Origin: Duganella sp. Root1480D1
Lineage (GTDB): Bacteria > Pseudomonadota > Gammaproteobacteria > Burkholderiales > Burkholderiaceae_D
Reading direction: 5' to 3'
NCBI RefSeq assembly: GCF_001427305.1
Contig: NZ_LMFZ01000001.1
Location: 435,261-499,260 of the forward strand
Length of the DNA: 64,000 bases
In this document: one piece after another, positions 17,884 to 26,622 of the stretch
How the letters are laid out: every line of letters starts with the position of its first letter
Position numbering within the stretch: position 1 is the first letter of the stretch
Translations under genes and position numbers: made by a program
The notes under the pieces: model-generated
What the model was told of the DNA's origin: nothing
What the model saw: the letters and a program-made list of their open reading frames with translations, nothing else
The model's database searches: none

Positions 17884-18628
17884 TGACCGCAGCCATGGCC
17901 TGCAAGGTAGCCTCAGGCTGTTCGATGTGTGGGCTATGGCCGCAGCCGGGCAGCAGCAACTGGCGGGTTCCAGGCGTGCCCCGTTCGATGGCATCCAGTT
18001 GTGCTCCGGACCCGTAATGGTCGTCGCTGCCCTGCATGGCCAGCACCGGGCAGGCAATTGCCGGCAACAGGTATTCGATATTCCACTGCCTGAACCAAGG
18101 TGCCAGCCAGGTATCGGCCCAGGAGGAAAACACCTGCTCCGCCTTGTCGCCGTGGTAGCGCGCCAGGGCGCGCATTTTGCCGGGGCTGTGGGCGGCTAGC
18201 ACCGTGCGGATTCCCTCGATCGTCATGTCTTCCACAAACACGTGCGCGGCCGCGCTGACCACGCCACGCAAGCCTTGCGGCCGACCCGCCGCATAGATCA
18301 GTGCAATGCTGCCGCCATCAGAATGTCCGACCACGATATGCTCACGGCCCGGCGCAAGGCATTCCATCACCGCCGGCAGTTCGGCCAGCGCAAACTGGTG
18401 CAGGTAGTGAATGCTGCGCGGCTCATTCTGCGGCGACGATCGGCCATACCCCTGGCGCTCGTACACCAGCCCCGCGCAACCGGTGCTAGCGCACAGCCGT
18501 TCCGGGAATTCCTTCCACATGCCGATACAACCCAGGCCCTCATGCAGGAACACCAGTAACGGCTTGTGCGGATCGCCTTCGATCAGCTCATGGTGCAGTT
18601 GCGCGTAACCCAGTTCCAGCATCGGCAT
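17864..18628 (-). CDS. Alpha/beta-fold hydrolase
   Basis: The 254-residue cytoplasmic protein has the classical alpha/beta hydrolase order: an oxyanion-hole region LLVFLHEGLGCIGMW, nucleophile elbow VVGHSDGGS (Ser in GHSDG), an acid after strand 7 (LAMQGSDDHYG) and catalytic His in GCGHSPHIEQPE. Length is normal for the family. It is similar in build to small esterases or haloperoxidase-type hydrolases; the substrate cannot be read from sequence. It lies 11 bp after the DUF748 gene on the same strand and is likely co-transcribed. No signal peptide. Confidence 0.88.
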   Translation of the reverse strand: MPMLELGYAQLHHELIEGDPHKPLLVFLHEGLGCIGMWKEFPERLCASTGCAGLVYERQGYGRSSPQNEPRSIHYLHQFALAELPAVMECLAPGREHIVVGHSDGGSIALIYAAGRPQGLRGVVSAAAHVFVEDMTIEGIRTVLAAHSPGKMRALARYHGDKAEQVFSSWADTWLAPWFRQWNIEYLLPAIACPVLAMQGSDDHYGSGAQLDAIERGTPGTRQLLLPGCGHSPHIEQPEATLQAMAAVINSLAG

Positions 18629-18639
18629 GGGGATGGTTC

Positions 18640-21600
18640 CTAGTGCAAGGCAAAGTCGACGCGGGCAGCCGCACCGGCTTTCGGCGCGACCAGGAAGATG
18701 CGCTCCGGCGGCACCTGGCCCTGCCCCACCAGCCAGTCCTTCGTTACCTGGGCGCGGCGATTGCCGAGAGTGACGAAATCGTCCTGCTCAAGCTTGATAT
18801 TGGCCAGCATCAGCTTTTCCATTTCTTCCGCAGGCAGCGATTTGGCGAAGCCCAGCGCATTGCGCGGCTTGGGAAATTTCTCGTCCTTGTAGGCACGCTC
18901 CAGCAGGCCCGCGTATTCGTCCTTGGCCACCACGACGCCGCCTTCCGGCAGCGCAGTACCGCGCGCCTGCAGCTCGCGCGTCTTCAGCTGGCGCAGCTTG
19001 CGCTCCAGCGCCACGTGCTTGAGCGCATCCAGTTCCGCCGCATCGTCAAAGCGGCCGGTAATGTCCAGCTTCAAGCCAGGGCGCTCGGTCAGCGCCTTGG
19101 CCAGCGACTTCAGCTTGCCTTCCGATGCGGGCAGCAGCGCCGCACGGCCCTGGTCGAATTCCAGCATCGACAATTCCTCGCCGCCGCCAAACAGGGACCC
19201 GATCAGGGCGAACGGCGAAGTAACGGTCTTCATGATGGCGTTGCCGATCACCTTGAGGATGATGCCGCCCAGCGAGAACTGCGGGTCGTCCAGCGATCCG
19301 CCAATCGGCACATTGATGTCGATCACGCCGTTACGGTCGCTAAGCAAGGCCACCGCCAGGTTCACGGGCAGCTTGGTGGCTTCCGGATTCGTGCTTTCCT
19401 TGCCGAAGGTAAGCTGGTCGAGCACCAGGCGGTTCTCGGCCTTCAACTGGCGGTTCTCCAGCGCATAGGCCACCTCGAACGTCATCTTGCCTTTCTCGAT
19501 GCCGTAGCCGACATATTTGTCCGCATATGCCGAAAGCTGCGACAGCTCCATGCCGCGCACTTCGGCACGCAGGTCGAGCGAAAGTTCCTGCTTCAAGGGA
19601 TGCACGCGGCCGGCGATCAGCAGCGGTGCGCCGCTGACATTGCCGCGCAGGTCAACGTTTGCGTTGTGCGCAGGGTCCGAGGACAGCCCGCTCACCGTGC
19701 CACCCAGGTCCTTCAAGTTGGCCGTGTAGTTTGGCTTGATGAAGTTATCGGTAAAGCGCACGCGCCCGCCGGAAAGCAGCAGCTTGCCGATGCGGATCGG
19801 CGGCAGCGGCTCGGCAGGTTTCGCCGGGGTGGCCGCAGCCGCCTTCGGCGCCGTCGCTGCGGCCTCGGGAGCTGGCGCAGCCTGCGCCACCTCTTTCGCC
19901 TTGGCTTTGGCATCCTTGACTGCCTGCGCGCGCGTGCCGGCTTCGGTCAGGCTCTTGCCCTCCTCGCCTTTCTTGCGCATGACGTCCTGCACGTTCAGGC
20001 GGCCGTTAGGGTCGATGATGACGCGGGCAAAGAAGTCGTCCAGCGCAACGCGGTCGATGTTCAGCGAGAACGGCTTGAAGTTCACATCCATGCCGCCAAA
20101 GGCCAGCGATTTCCAGCTCAGGAAGTCGTTCGAGCTCGATTTATCGACGGTGGACAGCCGGTTCACGCTGACGTCGCCCTTGAAGCCGCCCGCCACCGCG
20201 CCGTCCTTGCCTGTTTCGAGGCGCAGGCGCGCCTTGCTGGAAACGGCTGCCTGCAACAGGCGCAAGTTCACATAGTCGGTGACGTAAGGCTGCAAAGGCA
20301 GCAAGTCGAAATTCTTCAAGTCCAGCGCCAGGTCCGCATTCAGCGGGGACGGCGCCAGTTGGCCTTTGACTTCCAGCTCGCCTTTGTTGATGGCGGTCTT
20401 CAGCGCCACCTCGGCTGACGCGCCGGGCGCGTTGGAATAGCCTTCGACTGTCAGCGACAGCGGCGACAACTTGAACAGCGTCGGCTCGGCACGGAAGTCT
20501 TCCCTCAGTTTCGCATCCCAGTCGCTGATTTCCAGCTTGCCGACCTTGATTTGCATCGGCGCTTCGCCAGCCGGCTTGGCGGCCGCCTTGGCGTTGGCCG
20601 GCGTGTCGGCCAACTTGCCCTGGTGGACATCGATCTGCGCACTGTTCGAGGCGACCGATGCGATATCCAGCGTATGCTTGCCGCCATCGAAAGCGATGTC
20701 CTGCACCACCAAGCCAAATTTCGCCAGGTTGGCACGCAGGTTGTCCTGCGGCGTTTCATCGGCATAGCGCAGCGCTGCTCCGTTGACCGCCAACTCCTTC
20801 AACAGTACGACCAGGCCGGTGGCCGAAGGTTTGGCCGCTGGCGCCGGCGCAGTTGCCGGCGCAGTTGCCGGCGCAGGCGCGGCGGCAGGTACCAGTTGGT
20901 CGAGGTTCAGCACCCCATCCTTGCTGCGTTTGACGTCCAGTTCCAGGCCATCAACAGCGACCTTGGCAATCTCGAAACGCTGCGCCAGCAGGTCCAGCTT
21001 GCCCAGGTTGACCTTCAGCACATCCAGCTTGGCCACTTGGGTGCCATCGAGCTGCTGCAACTGCGCTCCCGTCAGCGTAGCTTCGCCGCCCAGCACCAGC
21101 GATGCGGGCTTCTCCTTCGGCTGCACCACTGTCAGCTTGAGCTGCGCCTCCAGGTGCGCCGACGGCAGCTTGAAGCCCGGCTTGAACGGCAGGTAGCCAA
21201 GGTAGTTGGTCAGGTCGACCTTATCGAGCTTCAGGTCCAGCGCATAGTCCTTCGGCTCCGCAAATGGGCGCGCCTTGCCCTTCAGGAGCAGCGGCGCACC
21301 ATTGATATTCGCGCTGAACAGCGGCTCGACGAAGATCGTCACATCCGCCGGTAGCGAGGACACAAACGGCAAGCCCAGTTTCAGCTCCTGCACCTTATGC
21401 GTCACGCCGGCCGGCTTGTCTTCAAACGACAGGCTGCCGTCTTCAAGCTGAATATTATTGACCGAGAAGCGCGCCGGCTCTGGCGATGGCGGCTGGCTAG
21501 CGATCAGTTTCAGGATATCGTCGATGTTGTAGCGATTGTCGGCATTGCGCGCCAGGTGCACATAAGGCTTGGTCAGGCGGACTTCCTGCACCACTGGCGC

Positions 21601-21912
21601 CATTTTCGCAACGGATTGCCAGGACACGTCCGCGCCCAGCCGGTCGAAGCTGGCAAAGACAGTACTGCCGTCCGGCTCCATCATCTTCAGCCCGCGCACC
21701 GAAGCGGCCAGCGTGAAAGGATTAAAGGAGACTTCTTCAATGCTGAGCTGGCGATGCAGTTTTTCGGCGGCCTGTTTGGCCGCCTGCGACTTGACAATCG
21801 CCGGCACGGCGAGGAAACCGATGCTGGTATAGGCAAGCAGCAGCCCGGCCAGGGTGCCGGGCACAAGGTATTTCAGTGGTGGGATCTTCATAAGCCAATA
21901 TTGTAATCGCAT
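18640..21912 (-). CDS. AsmA-like DUF748 envelope protein
   Basis: The 1090-residue protein has one N-terminal transmembrane helix (LVPGTLAGLLLAYTSIGFLA, about 17-36) and a very long periplasmic part rich in beta-strand repeats of DUF748/AsmA type (VRLTKPYVHLARNADNRYNI; VDINVPIGGSLDDPQFSLGG). AsmA-like proteins form long hydrophobic grooves that bridge inner and outer membranes and move phospholipid. Two Ala/Pro linkers (around residues 345-365 and 665-700) interrupt the repeats. The C-terminus carries an OmpA-like-looking but unconfirmed segment. Start may be 21912 or 21891; the former overlaps the upstream gene by 25 bp. Lipid transport is inference from fold family. Confidence 0.8.
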   Translation of the reverse strand: MRLQYWLMKIPPLKYLVPGTLAGLLLAYTSIGFLAVPAIVKSQAAKQAAEKLHRQLSIEEVSFNPFTLAASVRGLKMMEPDGSTVFASFDRLGADVSWQSVAKMAPVVQEVRLTKPYVHLARNADNRYNIDDILKLIASQPPSPEPARFSVNNIQLEDGSLSFEDKPAGVTHKVQELKLGLPFVSSLPADVTIFVEPLFSANINGAPLLLKGKARPFAEPKDYALDLKLDKVDLTNYLGYLPFKPGFKLPSAHLEAQLKLTVVQPKEKPASLVLGGEATLTGAQLQQLDGTQVAKLDVLKVNLGKLDLLAQRFEIAKVAVDGLELDVKRSKDGVLNLDQLVPAAAPAPATAPATAPAPAAKPSATGLVVLLKELAVNGAALRYADETPQDNLRANLAKFGLVVQDIAFDGGKHTLDIASVASNSAQIDVHQGKLADTPANAKAAAKPAGEAPMQIKVGKLEISDWDAKLREDFRAEPTLFKLSPLSLTVEGYSNAPGASAEVALKTAINKGELEVKGQLAPSPLNADLALDLKNFDLLPLQPYVTDYVNLRLLQAAVSSKARLRLETGKDGAVAGGFKGDVSVNRLSTVDKSSSNDFLSWKSLAFGGMDVNFKPFSLNIDRVALDDFFARVIIDPNGRLNVQDVMRKKGEEGKSLTEAGTRAQAVKDAKAKAKEVAQAAPAPEAAATAPKAAAATPAKPAEPLPPIRIGKLLLSGGRVRFTDNFIKPNYTANLKDLGGTVSGLSSDPAHNANVDLRGNVSGAPLLIAGRVHPLKQELSLDLRAEVRGMELSQLSAYADKYVGYGIEKGKMTFEVAYALENRQLKAENRLVLDQLTFGKESTNPEATKLPVNLAVALLSDRNGVIDINVPIGGSLDDPQFSLGGIILKVIGNAIMKTVTSPFALIGSLFGGGEELSMLEFDQGRAALLPASEGKLKSLAKALTERPGLKLDITGRFDDAAELDALKHVALERKLRQLKTRELQARGTALPEGGVVVAKDEYAGLLERAYKDEKFPKPRNALGFAKSLPAEEMEKLMLANIKLEQDDFVTLGNRRAQVTKDWLVGQGQVPPERIFLVAPKAGAAARVDFALH

Positions 21913-23828
21913 ACGCCTTGCGGGAAGATCCGCAACAGCCAGGCTTTTTGCGTTTCACTGAAGCTCACGGCCGTCCCGTAGGTCCCGTCAGCAAAGGCGC
22001 TCGCCAGTGGTTTCAGCTTGCATTTGAAGGTGTCGCCGCGGATCGATTCGCCCGCCACCATGCGCGGGCTGCTGAGGACCGGGAAAGCCTGTGTGCATGC
22101 GCCAGGCTTGCCGCCATCCAGCACGCCGCGCCAGGCATCCGGGCCGGAAGCGAGCACGGTGCCGGCGCTGTCCACGCAGCGGTCGGCAAATTCCGCCGGC
22201 GCGCTGCCGCTGGTGAGATATTTGTCCAGCACCGAGACCGCATTCATCACCTGTCCCGCAAGGTCGGCATCCGGCCTTGCAAACCAGACAACCTGCCGCT
22301 TTGCTTCGCCAGGGTTGGCAGCCAGCAGCCTGGCGCGCACCGAGAATGCCTGCCGCGCATTGTGCATGTCCAGCTCCGCTTCGCGATACGGGCGCAGGTC
22401 GATCATCGGGATGCCCAGCCGCTTGCCGGTGAAGACATGGCCGGAATCAAAGGCTGCGCGGATCGCCTTCGGATCTCCCTCGCGCCGCGGCGCCGGCGTA
22501 CCGGCCGGATCGCGGCAAGTCGCGCTGCGCCGCATATTAGCCGAATCGAAAGGATCGCTATCCGGCTGGTACGGCACGAAATCGCGCTGCTCTTTCCAGC
22601 TTCCGGCACAGGCATTCAGCCGCAGGAATTCATCGGCATCGATCTTGCCCGCCACCAGCGCCGCAAGGCCGTACTGCACGCCCACATTGTCGAGCGGGAT
22701 CGGCGCAAAGCCCTCGGCATCCGTGCCATAGAATTCTTCCAGGTCGTTCCAGTGCGTCCACTTCACCTTGGCGAAAGTTTCCGGCGCATACCCGTATAAA
22801 GCGATGGCCTTGTCGAATTTGCCATCGCGGAAATGGGGGTTGAGCACCGTCGGCATCGCAAAGCGCCAGCCGTTAATGCACTCGGTGGTACCGGGCTTGC
22901 CGGTGAAAGGATTTTTCGCGGTGTCGCTGGCGTTCATGCCCTGCACCAGCGACTGGCGGCTCCAGGTCGCCCACGGCGAATTCGCGTCGCGCGCCACCTC
23001 GTCGCGGAAGTACTGCCCAAGCAAAGGACAGTCGGAGATCGGTATCGACTGCGTCACCATGTCCGGATACGACTGCACCGGAATACCCGCATCGAACAGT
23101 CCGGGGCGATTTTGCGCAAACATATACTGCTGCACCGCACCGCCCGAGCCGCCAATGCCTATCGTATACAGCGGCTTGCCGTGCTTTTCGACGAAGTAAG
23201 CCTTGGTCTGCGCCGCAGTCTCTCCGGCCAGCTCCATATTGTAGTGGACACCGCTCTCGTTGCCGGACGAATTGGCAATCGCGTACCCTTCCGCCAGCAG
23301 CTTCGGCATCAACTGTTTTTCCGAGCTGTTCAGCGCATCGTTGAACCACATGGCCAGGCCTTGCTGGTGGCCGATACCGACCCCACCGCGCATCCAATAC
23401 ACCAGCTTGTGGTTCCAGGGCCCACGCTCCAGCATTGCGATCGTGTAGATGAAACGGTTGATGGTCCCCGCCTCCACCCGCACCACGAAAGGCACCGGCT
23501 CGCCATTCACGACCACAGTTTTCATGTCGGCCGGCGGGGTTTTGTAGCCATTCCCGATATCGAACGGCTTGAAGCCCGCGCCAGTGAAGTAGAAATGCTG
23601 GATGCGCGGCCGGATGGCGCATTGGCTGCTATACCCAACCAACTTGCCGCCTTCGTCGCGCACCGGATGGCCGATGCCCTGCTGGTTATCGACCAGGGGC
23701 TGGCCGAGGCCCGACTCCACCGTCCGGCAAATGAAGGGCTGTTGTTGATGTATTTGCGCTTGCTGTTGCGGGGTGCTGCATCCTGCCAGGGTGATAGCCG
23801 CTAGAACGGCCAGTATCCAAGCTTTCAT
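21888..23828 (-). CDS. Secreted lipoprotein of DUF6351 type (alpha/beta hydrolase-like)
   Basis: The 646-residue product has a lipoprotein signal (MKAWILAVLAAITLAGC, Cys17) and a large extracytoplasmic domain. A GIGGSGGAVQQYM stretch looks like a nucleophile elbow, preceded by YAIANSSGNESG, as in tannase/PHB-depolymerase-like secreted hydrolases. I place it with the uncharacterised DUF6351 proteins from overall pattern only. Substrate unknown. Many Cys residues suggest disulfides in the periplasm or outside. Its stop overlaps the start of the DUF748 gene, so the two are probably one unit; the following gene upstream is 48 bp away. Confidence 0.6.
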   Translation of the reverse strand: MKAWILAVLAAITLAGCSTPQQQAQIHQQQPFICRTVESGLGQPLVDNQQGIGHPVRDEGGKLVGYSSQCAIRPRIQHFYFTGAGFKPFDIGNGYKTPPADMKTVVVNGEPVPFVVRVEAGTINRFIYTIAMLERGPWNHKLVYWMRGGVGIGHQQGLAMWFNDALNSSEKQLMPKLLAEGYAIANSSGNESGVHYNMELAGETAAQTKAYFVEKHGKPLYTIGIGGSGGAVQQYMFAQNRPGLFDAGIPVQSYPDMVTQSIPISDCPLLGQYFRDEVARDANSPWATWSRQSLVQGMNASDTAKNPFTGKPGTTECINGWRFAMPTVLNPHFRDGKFDKAIALYGYAPETFAKVKWTHWNDLEEFYGTDAEGFAPIPLDNVGVQYGLAALVAGKIDADEFLRLNACAGSWKEQRDFVPYQPDSDPFDSANMRRSATCRDPAGTPAPRREGDPKAIRAAFDSGHVFTGKRLGIPMIDLRPYREAELDMHNARQAFSVRARLLAANPGEAKRQVVWFARPDADLAGQVMNAVSVLDKYLTSGSAPAEFADRCVDSAGTVLASGPDAWRGVLDGGKPGACTQAFPVLSSPRMVAGESIRGDTFKCKLKPLASAFADGTYGTAVSFSETQKAWLLRIFPQGVCDYNIGL

Positions 23829-23876
23829 GGCGCCTCCTCCTTGGCAGCCAGTGTAACGCGGCTATTGCGGTTTCGC

Positions 23877-24767
23877 CTACCGCTTGCCCGCCAGCTCCTG
23901 CGGCCGATACCACAGTTCACTGCGCCCCAGCGGCGTTTGCGGCGGCAGGTCGGGGTTGGGAATGCGGAACAGGCGACGCCGCCCCAGCCCGGAACGCTTG
24001 ATCAACGGCCCCTTGTAGGTCATGAACAGCGCCTGCAGCGAGCCATCCTGCACCATCGCTTCCAGCCCCGCCTCCAGACGGCTGGCCAGCGCATCCCCTT
24101 CCGCATCGCGGCGGGTAAAGAAATAGCGCGCCAGCGGATAATAAAGCGCGATGTCCGGCTCCACCTCGAAGCCGAAGCGCTTGTGCCATTGATCGTATTC
24201 GCTCAAGGCTTCATCGACAGAGCGCGACAGCGCATCGAAGCGTTTAACTTCCAGCATGGAGAACAAGCCGTCGTAATTATTCCCCTCCACCACCTTGAAA
24301 CCGCCAGCCTGCAAGATGCCGACATCAACCCAGCCCTTGCCCTGGCCGATGCTAAACCGGCGCAATTGCTCGATCGATCGGACGCCGGCGAACTGCGGCA
24401 AGTCTTCATGACGTACCAGCAGCAAGCGGTAGCCGATCAGCCCACGGTCAACCGGAATGCGCACCGGGCGAAATTGCTGTTCCAGTTGCACCGACGTCGC
24501 ACGCACAAAAAGATTGATCGAGCCGACTCCTGCAGCTTCGGCGGTCACCCGCGCCGGCGACATGAACTGGCTGGCCTGGCGCAACTCATAGGGGCCGAAC
24601 CTGGCGCGCGTCTTATCGAGTGCCGTGCGCAATACTTCCCAGTCGTACAGGTAACGGCTGTCATGCTCGGACTCCGGGCGCGGGTAGACAACCTGCTGCG
24701 GCTTGGCAGGACTTGCAGCCACCGCCTGCATCGTCAACAGTGCCACAAATAGCAGGCCGTAAAACAT
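23877..24767 (-). CDS. Periplasmic substrate-binding-like protein
   Basis: The 296-residue product has a signal peptide (MFYGLLFVALLTMQAVAAS) and the layout of a family 3-like periplasmic solute-binding domain (GLIGYRLLLVRHEDLPQF; IGQGKGWVDVGILQAGGFKVVEG; VDEALSEYDQW), but no transporter permease or ATPase is nearby. Such orphan binding-protein-like domains are common in Massilia-type genomes and may serve as sensors or chaperones for small molecules. The ATG at 24767 is preferred over 24791 because of an AAGGG site and because it starts the signal peptide; it begins 10 bp after the serine hydrolase stop. Confidence 0.75.
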   Translation of the reverse strand: MFYGLLFVALLTMQAVAASPAKPQQVVYPRPESEHDSRYLYDWEVLRTALDKTRARFGPYELRQASQFMSPARVTAEAAGVGSINLFVRATSVQLEQQFRPVRIPVDRGLIGYRLLLVRHEDLPQFAGVRSIEQLRRFSIGQGKGWVDVGILQAGGFKVVEGNNYDGLFSMLEVKRFDALSRSVDEALSEYDQWHKRFGFEVEPDIALYYPLARYFFTRRDAEGDALASRLEAGLEAMVQDGSLQALFMTYKGPLIKRSGLGRRRLFRIPNPDLPPQTPLGRSELWYRPQELAGKR

Positions 24768-24777
24768 GGCGCAACCC

Positions 24778-25938
24778 TTAGCGTGGCGCACTTAAGCTGC
24801 GCGCAATCGCGTCCCGTAATGCAAACAGATGCCGGTTGCCGTCGAATTCCGCCTGCGGGCCGTTCCCGGTGTGGACAATCACAACCCGGGCAACCGGATC
24901 AATAAAGATGTTCTGGCCGTTGACACCCCAGAACATCGCCCTGCCCCCGGCAGCCTGCGGTATCCAGGCATGCAAGCCATAGTAGGGCGGATGGGCAGGC
25001 TGGGGCTTGTCGCGCCGCAGCTCGGTCATCTTCGCAATCCAGTCAGCGGGAACCACCTCTTTGCCATCGACGCTTCCCTGGTTCATCACCAGGTAGCCGA
25101 GCCGCGCATAGTCGTGCAGCGTGGCGGCGAATTGGCCTTGCACGCCCTCTTCGCCGTGGTAGTTCTTGATCCAGTAGCCTTTGACCTCCGCGCCCATGGG
25201 AATCCAGAGTTTCTCTTCAAGATAGCCGGTCAGGTTTTTTCCGCCCATGCGCTGCGCGAGGACAGCGCCCAGCAACGCTGTTTGCGCGCCGTTGTATTTA
25301 AACGCCGTACCCGGAGCCGCGGCGCGCTCCTTCTTCCTGGCCAGGTATTCCCGCACGTTCTGCCGCGGGTAGATCAGCGGGTTGACCGCACGGTTGTCCG
25401 AATCGGCTCCCGGCTCGAAGGAATTGAACAGGGCTGCTCCCGACGACATGCGCAGCAAGTCTTCCACCGTATCGTCGGCAAAGGCGCTGCCCTTGAAATC
25501 AGGCAGCACTGCCGAGATGCGTTCGTCCAGCGCCAGCTTGCCTTCCTTGACGGCGACGCCCACCAGCATGGCCAGTATGCTTTTCGACATCGAAGCAGAC
25601 AACAGGCTGTCGCCTGGCTTGCGGCCTTGAAGATAGCGCTCGAACACGATCTGGTCGTCTTTCAGGACGAGAAATCCCGTGGTGCAGAATTTCGTCAAAT
25701 ACTGCTCGAGCGTATAAGTGTTCGGATCGTCGCGCAGCTTGTAACTGACCTCGCCCAAGGCCGGGCCTTGCTTCAGCGGGAATGGCGACGCGGCTGCATT
25801 TGCCGTGTTGTGCGGATTACCGTTCTGCGGATTGAGGAAGTACCCGGAACAATCGTCTCTCGCCCAAGCCTGGCAACCCGAGGCGAGTCCAATCGCCATG
25901 GCCAGTATGCCAAGGGTATTGGCTCTAGTCGTTTTCAT
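24778..25938 (-). CDS. Beta-lactamase-family serine hydrolase (exported)
   Basis: The 386-residue product has an N-terminal export signal with a possible lipobox (LASGC, Cys22) and a serine beta-lactamase/penicillin-binding fold: SxxK motif SMSK in LLSASMSKSILAMLVGVAV and a YxN-like KYNGAQ. It resembles 6-aminohexanoate-dimer hydrolase (NylB)/EstB esterases rather than true beta-lactamases. Substrate unknown. It is divergent from a TetR gene, and the intergenic region holds a TetR-type double operator, so it is probably repressed by that regulator. The two genes after it follow within 10-100 bp on the same strand. Confidence 0.85.
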   Translation of the reverse strand: MKTTRANTLGILAMAIGLASGCQAWARDDCSGYFLNPQNGNPHNTANAAASPFPLKQGPALGEVSYKLRDDPNTYTLEQYLTKFCTTGFLVLKDDQIVFERYLQGRKPGDSLLSASMSKSILAMLVGVAVKEGKLALDERISAVLPDFKGSAFADDTVEDLLRMSSGAALFNSFEPGADSDNRAVNPLIYPRQNVREYLARKKERAAAPGTAFKYNGAQTALLGAVLAQRMGGKNLTGYLEEKLWIPMGAEVKGYWIKNYHGEEGVQGQFAATLHDYARLGYLVMNQGSVDGKEVVPADWIAKMTELRRDKPQPAHPPYYGLHAWIPQAAGGRAMFWGVNGQNIFIDPVARVVIVHTGNGPQAEFDGNRHLFALRDAIARSLSAPR

Positions 25939-25972
25939 GCCGGTGAGCTTAACCCGAAACGAAGAAACTTGA

Positions 25973-26002
25973 CTAGAATATCATTCTAGAACAATATTCT
26001 AG
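25973..26002. promoter_or_regulatory. Overlapping double palindrome, probable TetR operator
   Basis: Three CTAG-centred half-sites make two overlapping palindromes: CTAGAAT-ATC-ATTCTAG (25973-25989) and CTAGAA-CAATA-TTCTAG (25986-26002). They share the middle CTAG and end 2 bp before the TetR start codon, in the divergent gap with the serine hydrolase. Autorepression and control of both directions is inferred. Confidence 0.75.
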
Positions 26003-26004
26003 CC

Positions 26005-26622
26005 ATGACCAAAGTCGACCGCAAATCCGCCATCCTGTCCGCTGCCCTCGCCGTGTTTTCCGAAAAAGGCAACGAGGCCACGTCGATAGAAGACATCCGC
26101 CTACGCAGCCAGGCTTCGGTGGGAAGCATCTATCACCACTTCGGCAACAAGGAAGGCATCGCCGCCGCCCTGTTTGCACAGGGGCTGGATGGCTATTGGC
26201 AGCAGATCAAAGCCAACGTGGCGCAAGCCGGCAACGCCGAATTCGCCATCCATGCCATCGTCAGCACCCACCTGAACTGGATCGTCGAACATCCCGACAT
26301 GGCGCGCTTCCTGTTCGCACGCCGCCAGGCGGTGAGCGCCGAACATGACGACGCTATCCGCCAGCGCACGGCGGACCATTTCAAGGAAGTGTTCGAAAAG
26401 CTGAAGCCCTGGTTCAAACAGGGCGTGCTGCGGCGGCTGCCGATCGAGCTATACGGCCCCCTGCTACTGGGCCCCTCGCAAGAACTGGCGCGCAACTGGC
26501 TGGGCGGGCGCATCGGGTTCAACCCGCTCAGCGCCATCGACGAATTGAGCAGCGCCGCGTGGCGCACGCTCGCCACCAATCCGGCCCATACGGGCGTCGC
26601 CTACGGAGCATCGAAACCATGA
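26005..26622 (+). CDS. TetR/AcrR-family transcriptional regulator
   Basis: The 205-residue product has an N-terminal TetR DNA-binding domain: AILSAALAVFSEKGNEATSIEDI, then the recognition helix region SQASVGSIYHHFGNKEGI (about 30-48), the most conserved part of the family. The C-terminal ligand domain is helical and not assignable to a ligand. It overlaps the downstream hydrolase gene in an ATGA junction and has a double palindromic operator directly before its start, so it likely represses itself, the hydrolase, and the divergent serine hydrolase. The inducer may be a substrate or product of these hydrolases. Confidence 0.92.
   Translation: MTKVDRKSAILSAALAVFSEKGNEATSIEDIRLRSQASVGSIYHHFGNKEGIAAALFAQGLDGYWQQIKANVAQAGNAEFAIHAIVSTHLNWIVEHPDMARFLFARRQAVSAEHDDAIRQRTADHFKEVFEKLKPWFKQGVLRRLPIELYGPLLLGPSQELARNWLGGRIGFNPLSAIDELSSAAWRTLATNPAHTGVAYGASKP

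Noticed and set aside
18643..20418. 591-codon open frame on the plus strand opposite the DUF748 gene
   Set aside because: Gln/Arg/His-rich shadow of the minus-strand gene with no domain.
20835..20885. Short tandem repeat (GCCGGCGCAGTT units) in the DUF748 gene
   Set aside because: It simply encodes an Ala/Pro/Thr linker between domains.
24778..25938. True antibiotic beta-lactamase
   Set aside because: The SxxK motif and general fold are shared by many esterases and peptidases; no class A, C or D signature set is complete.
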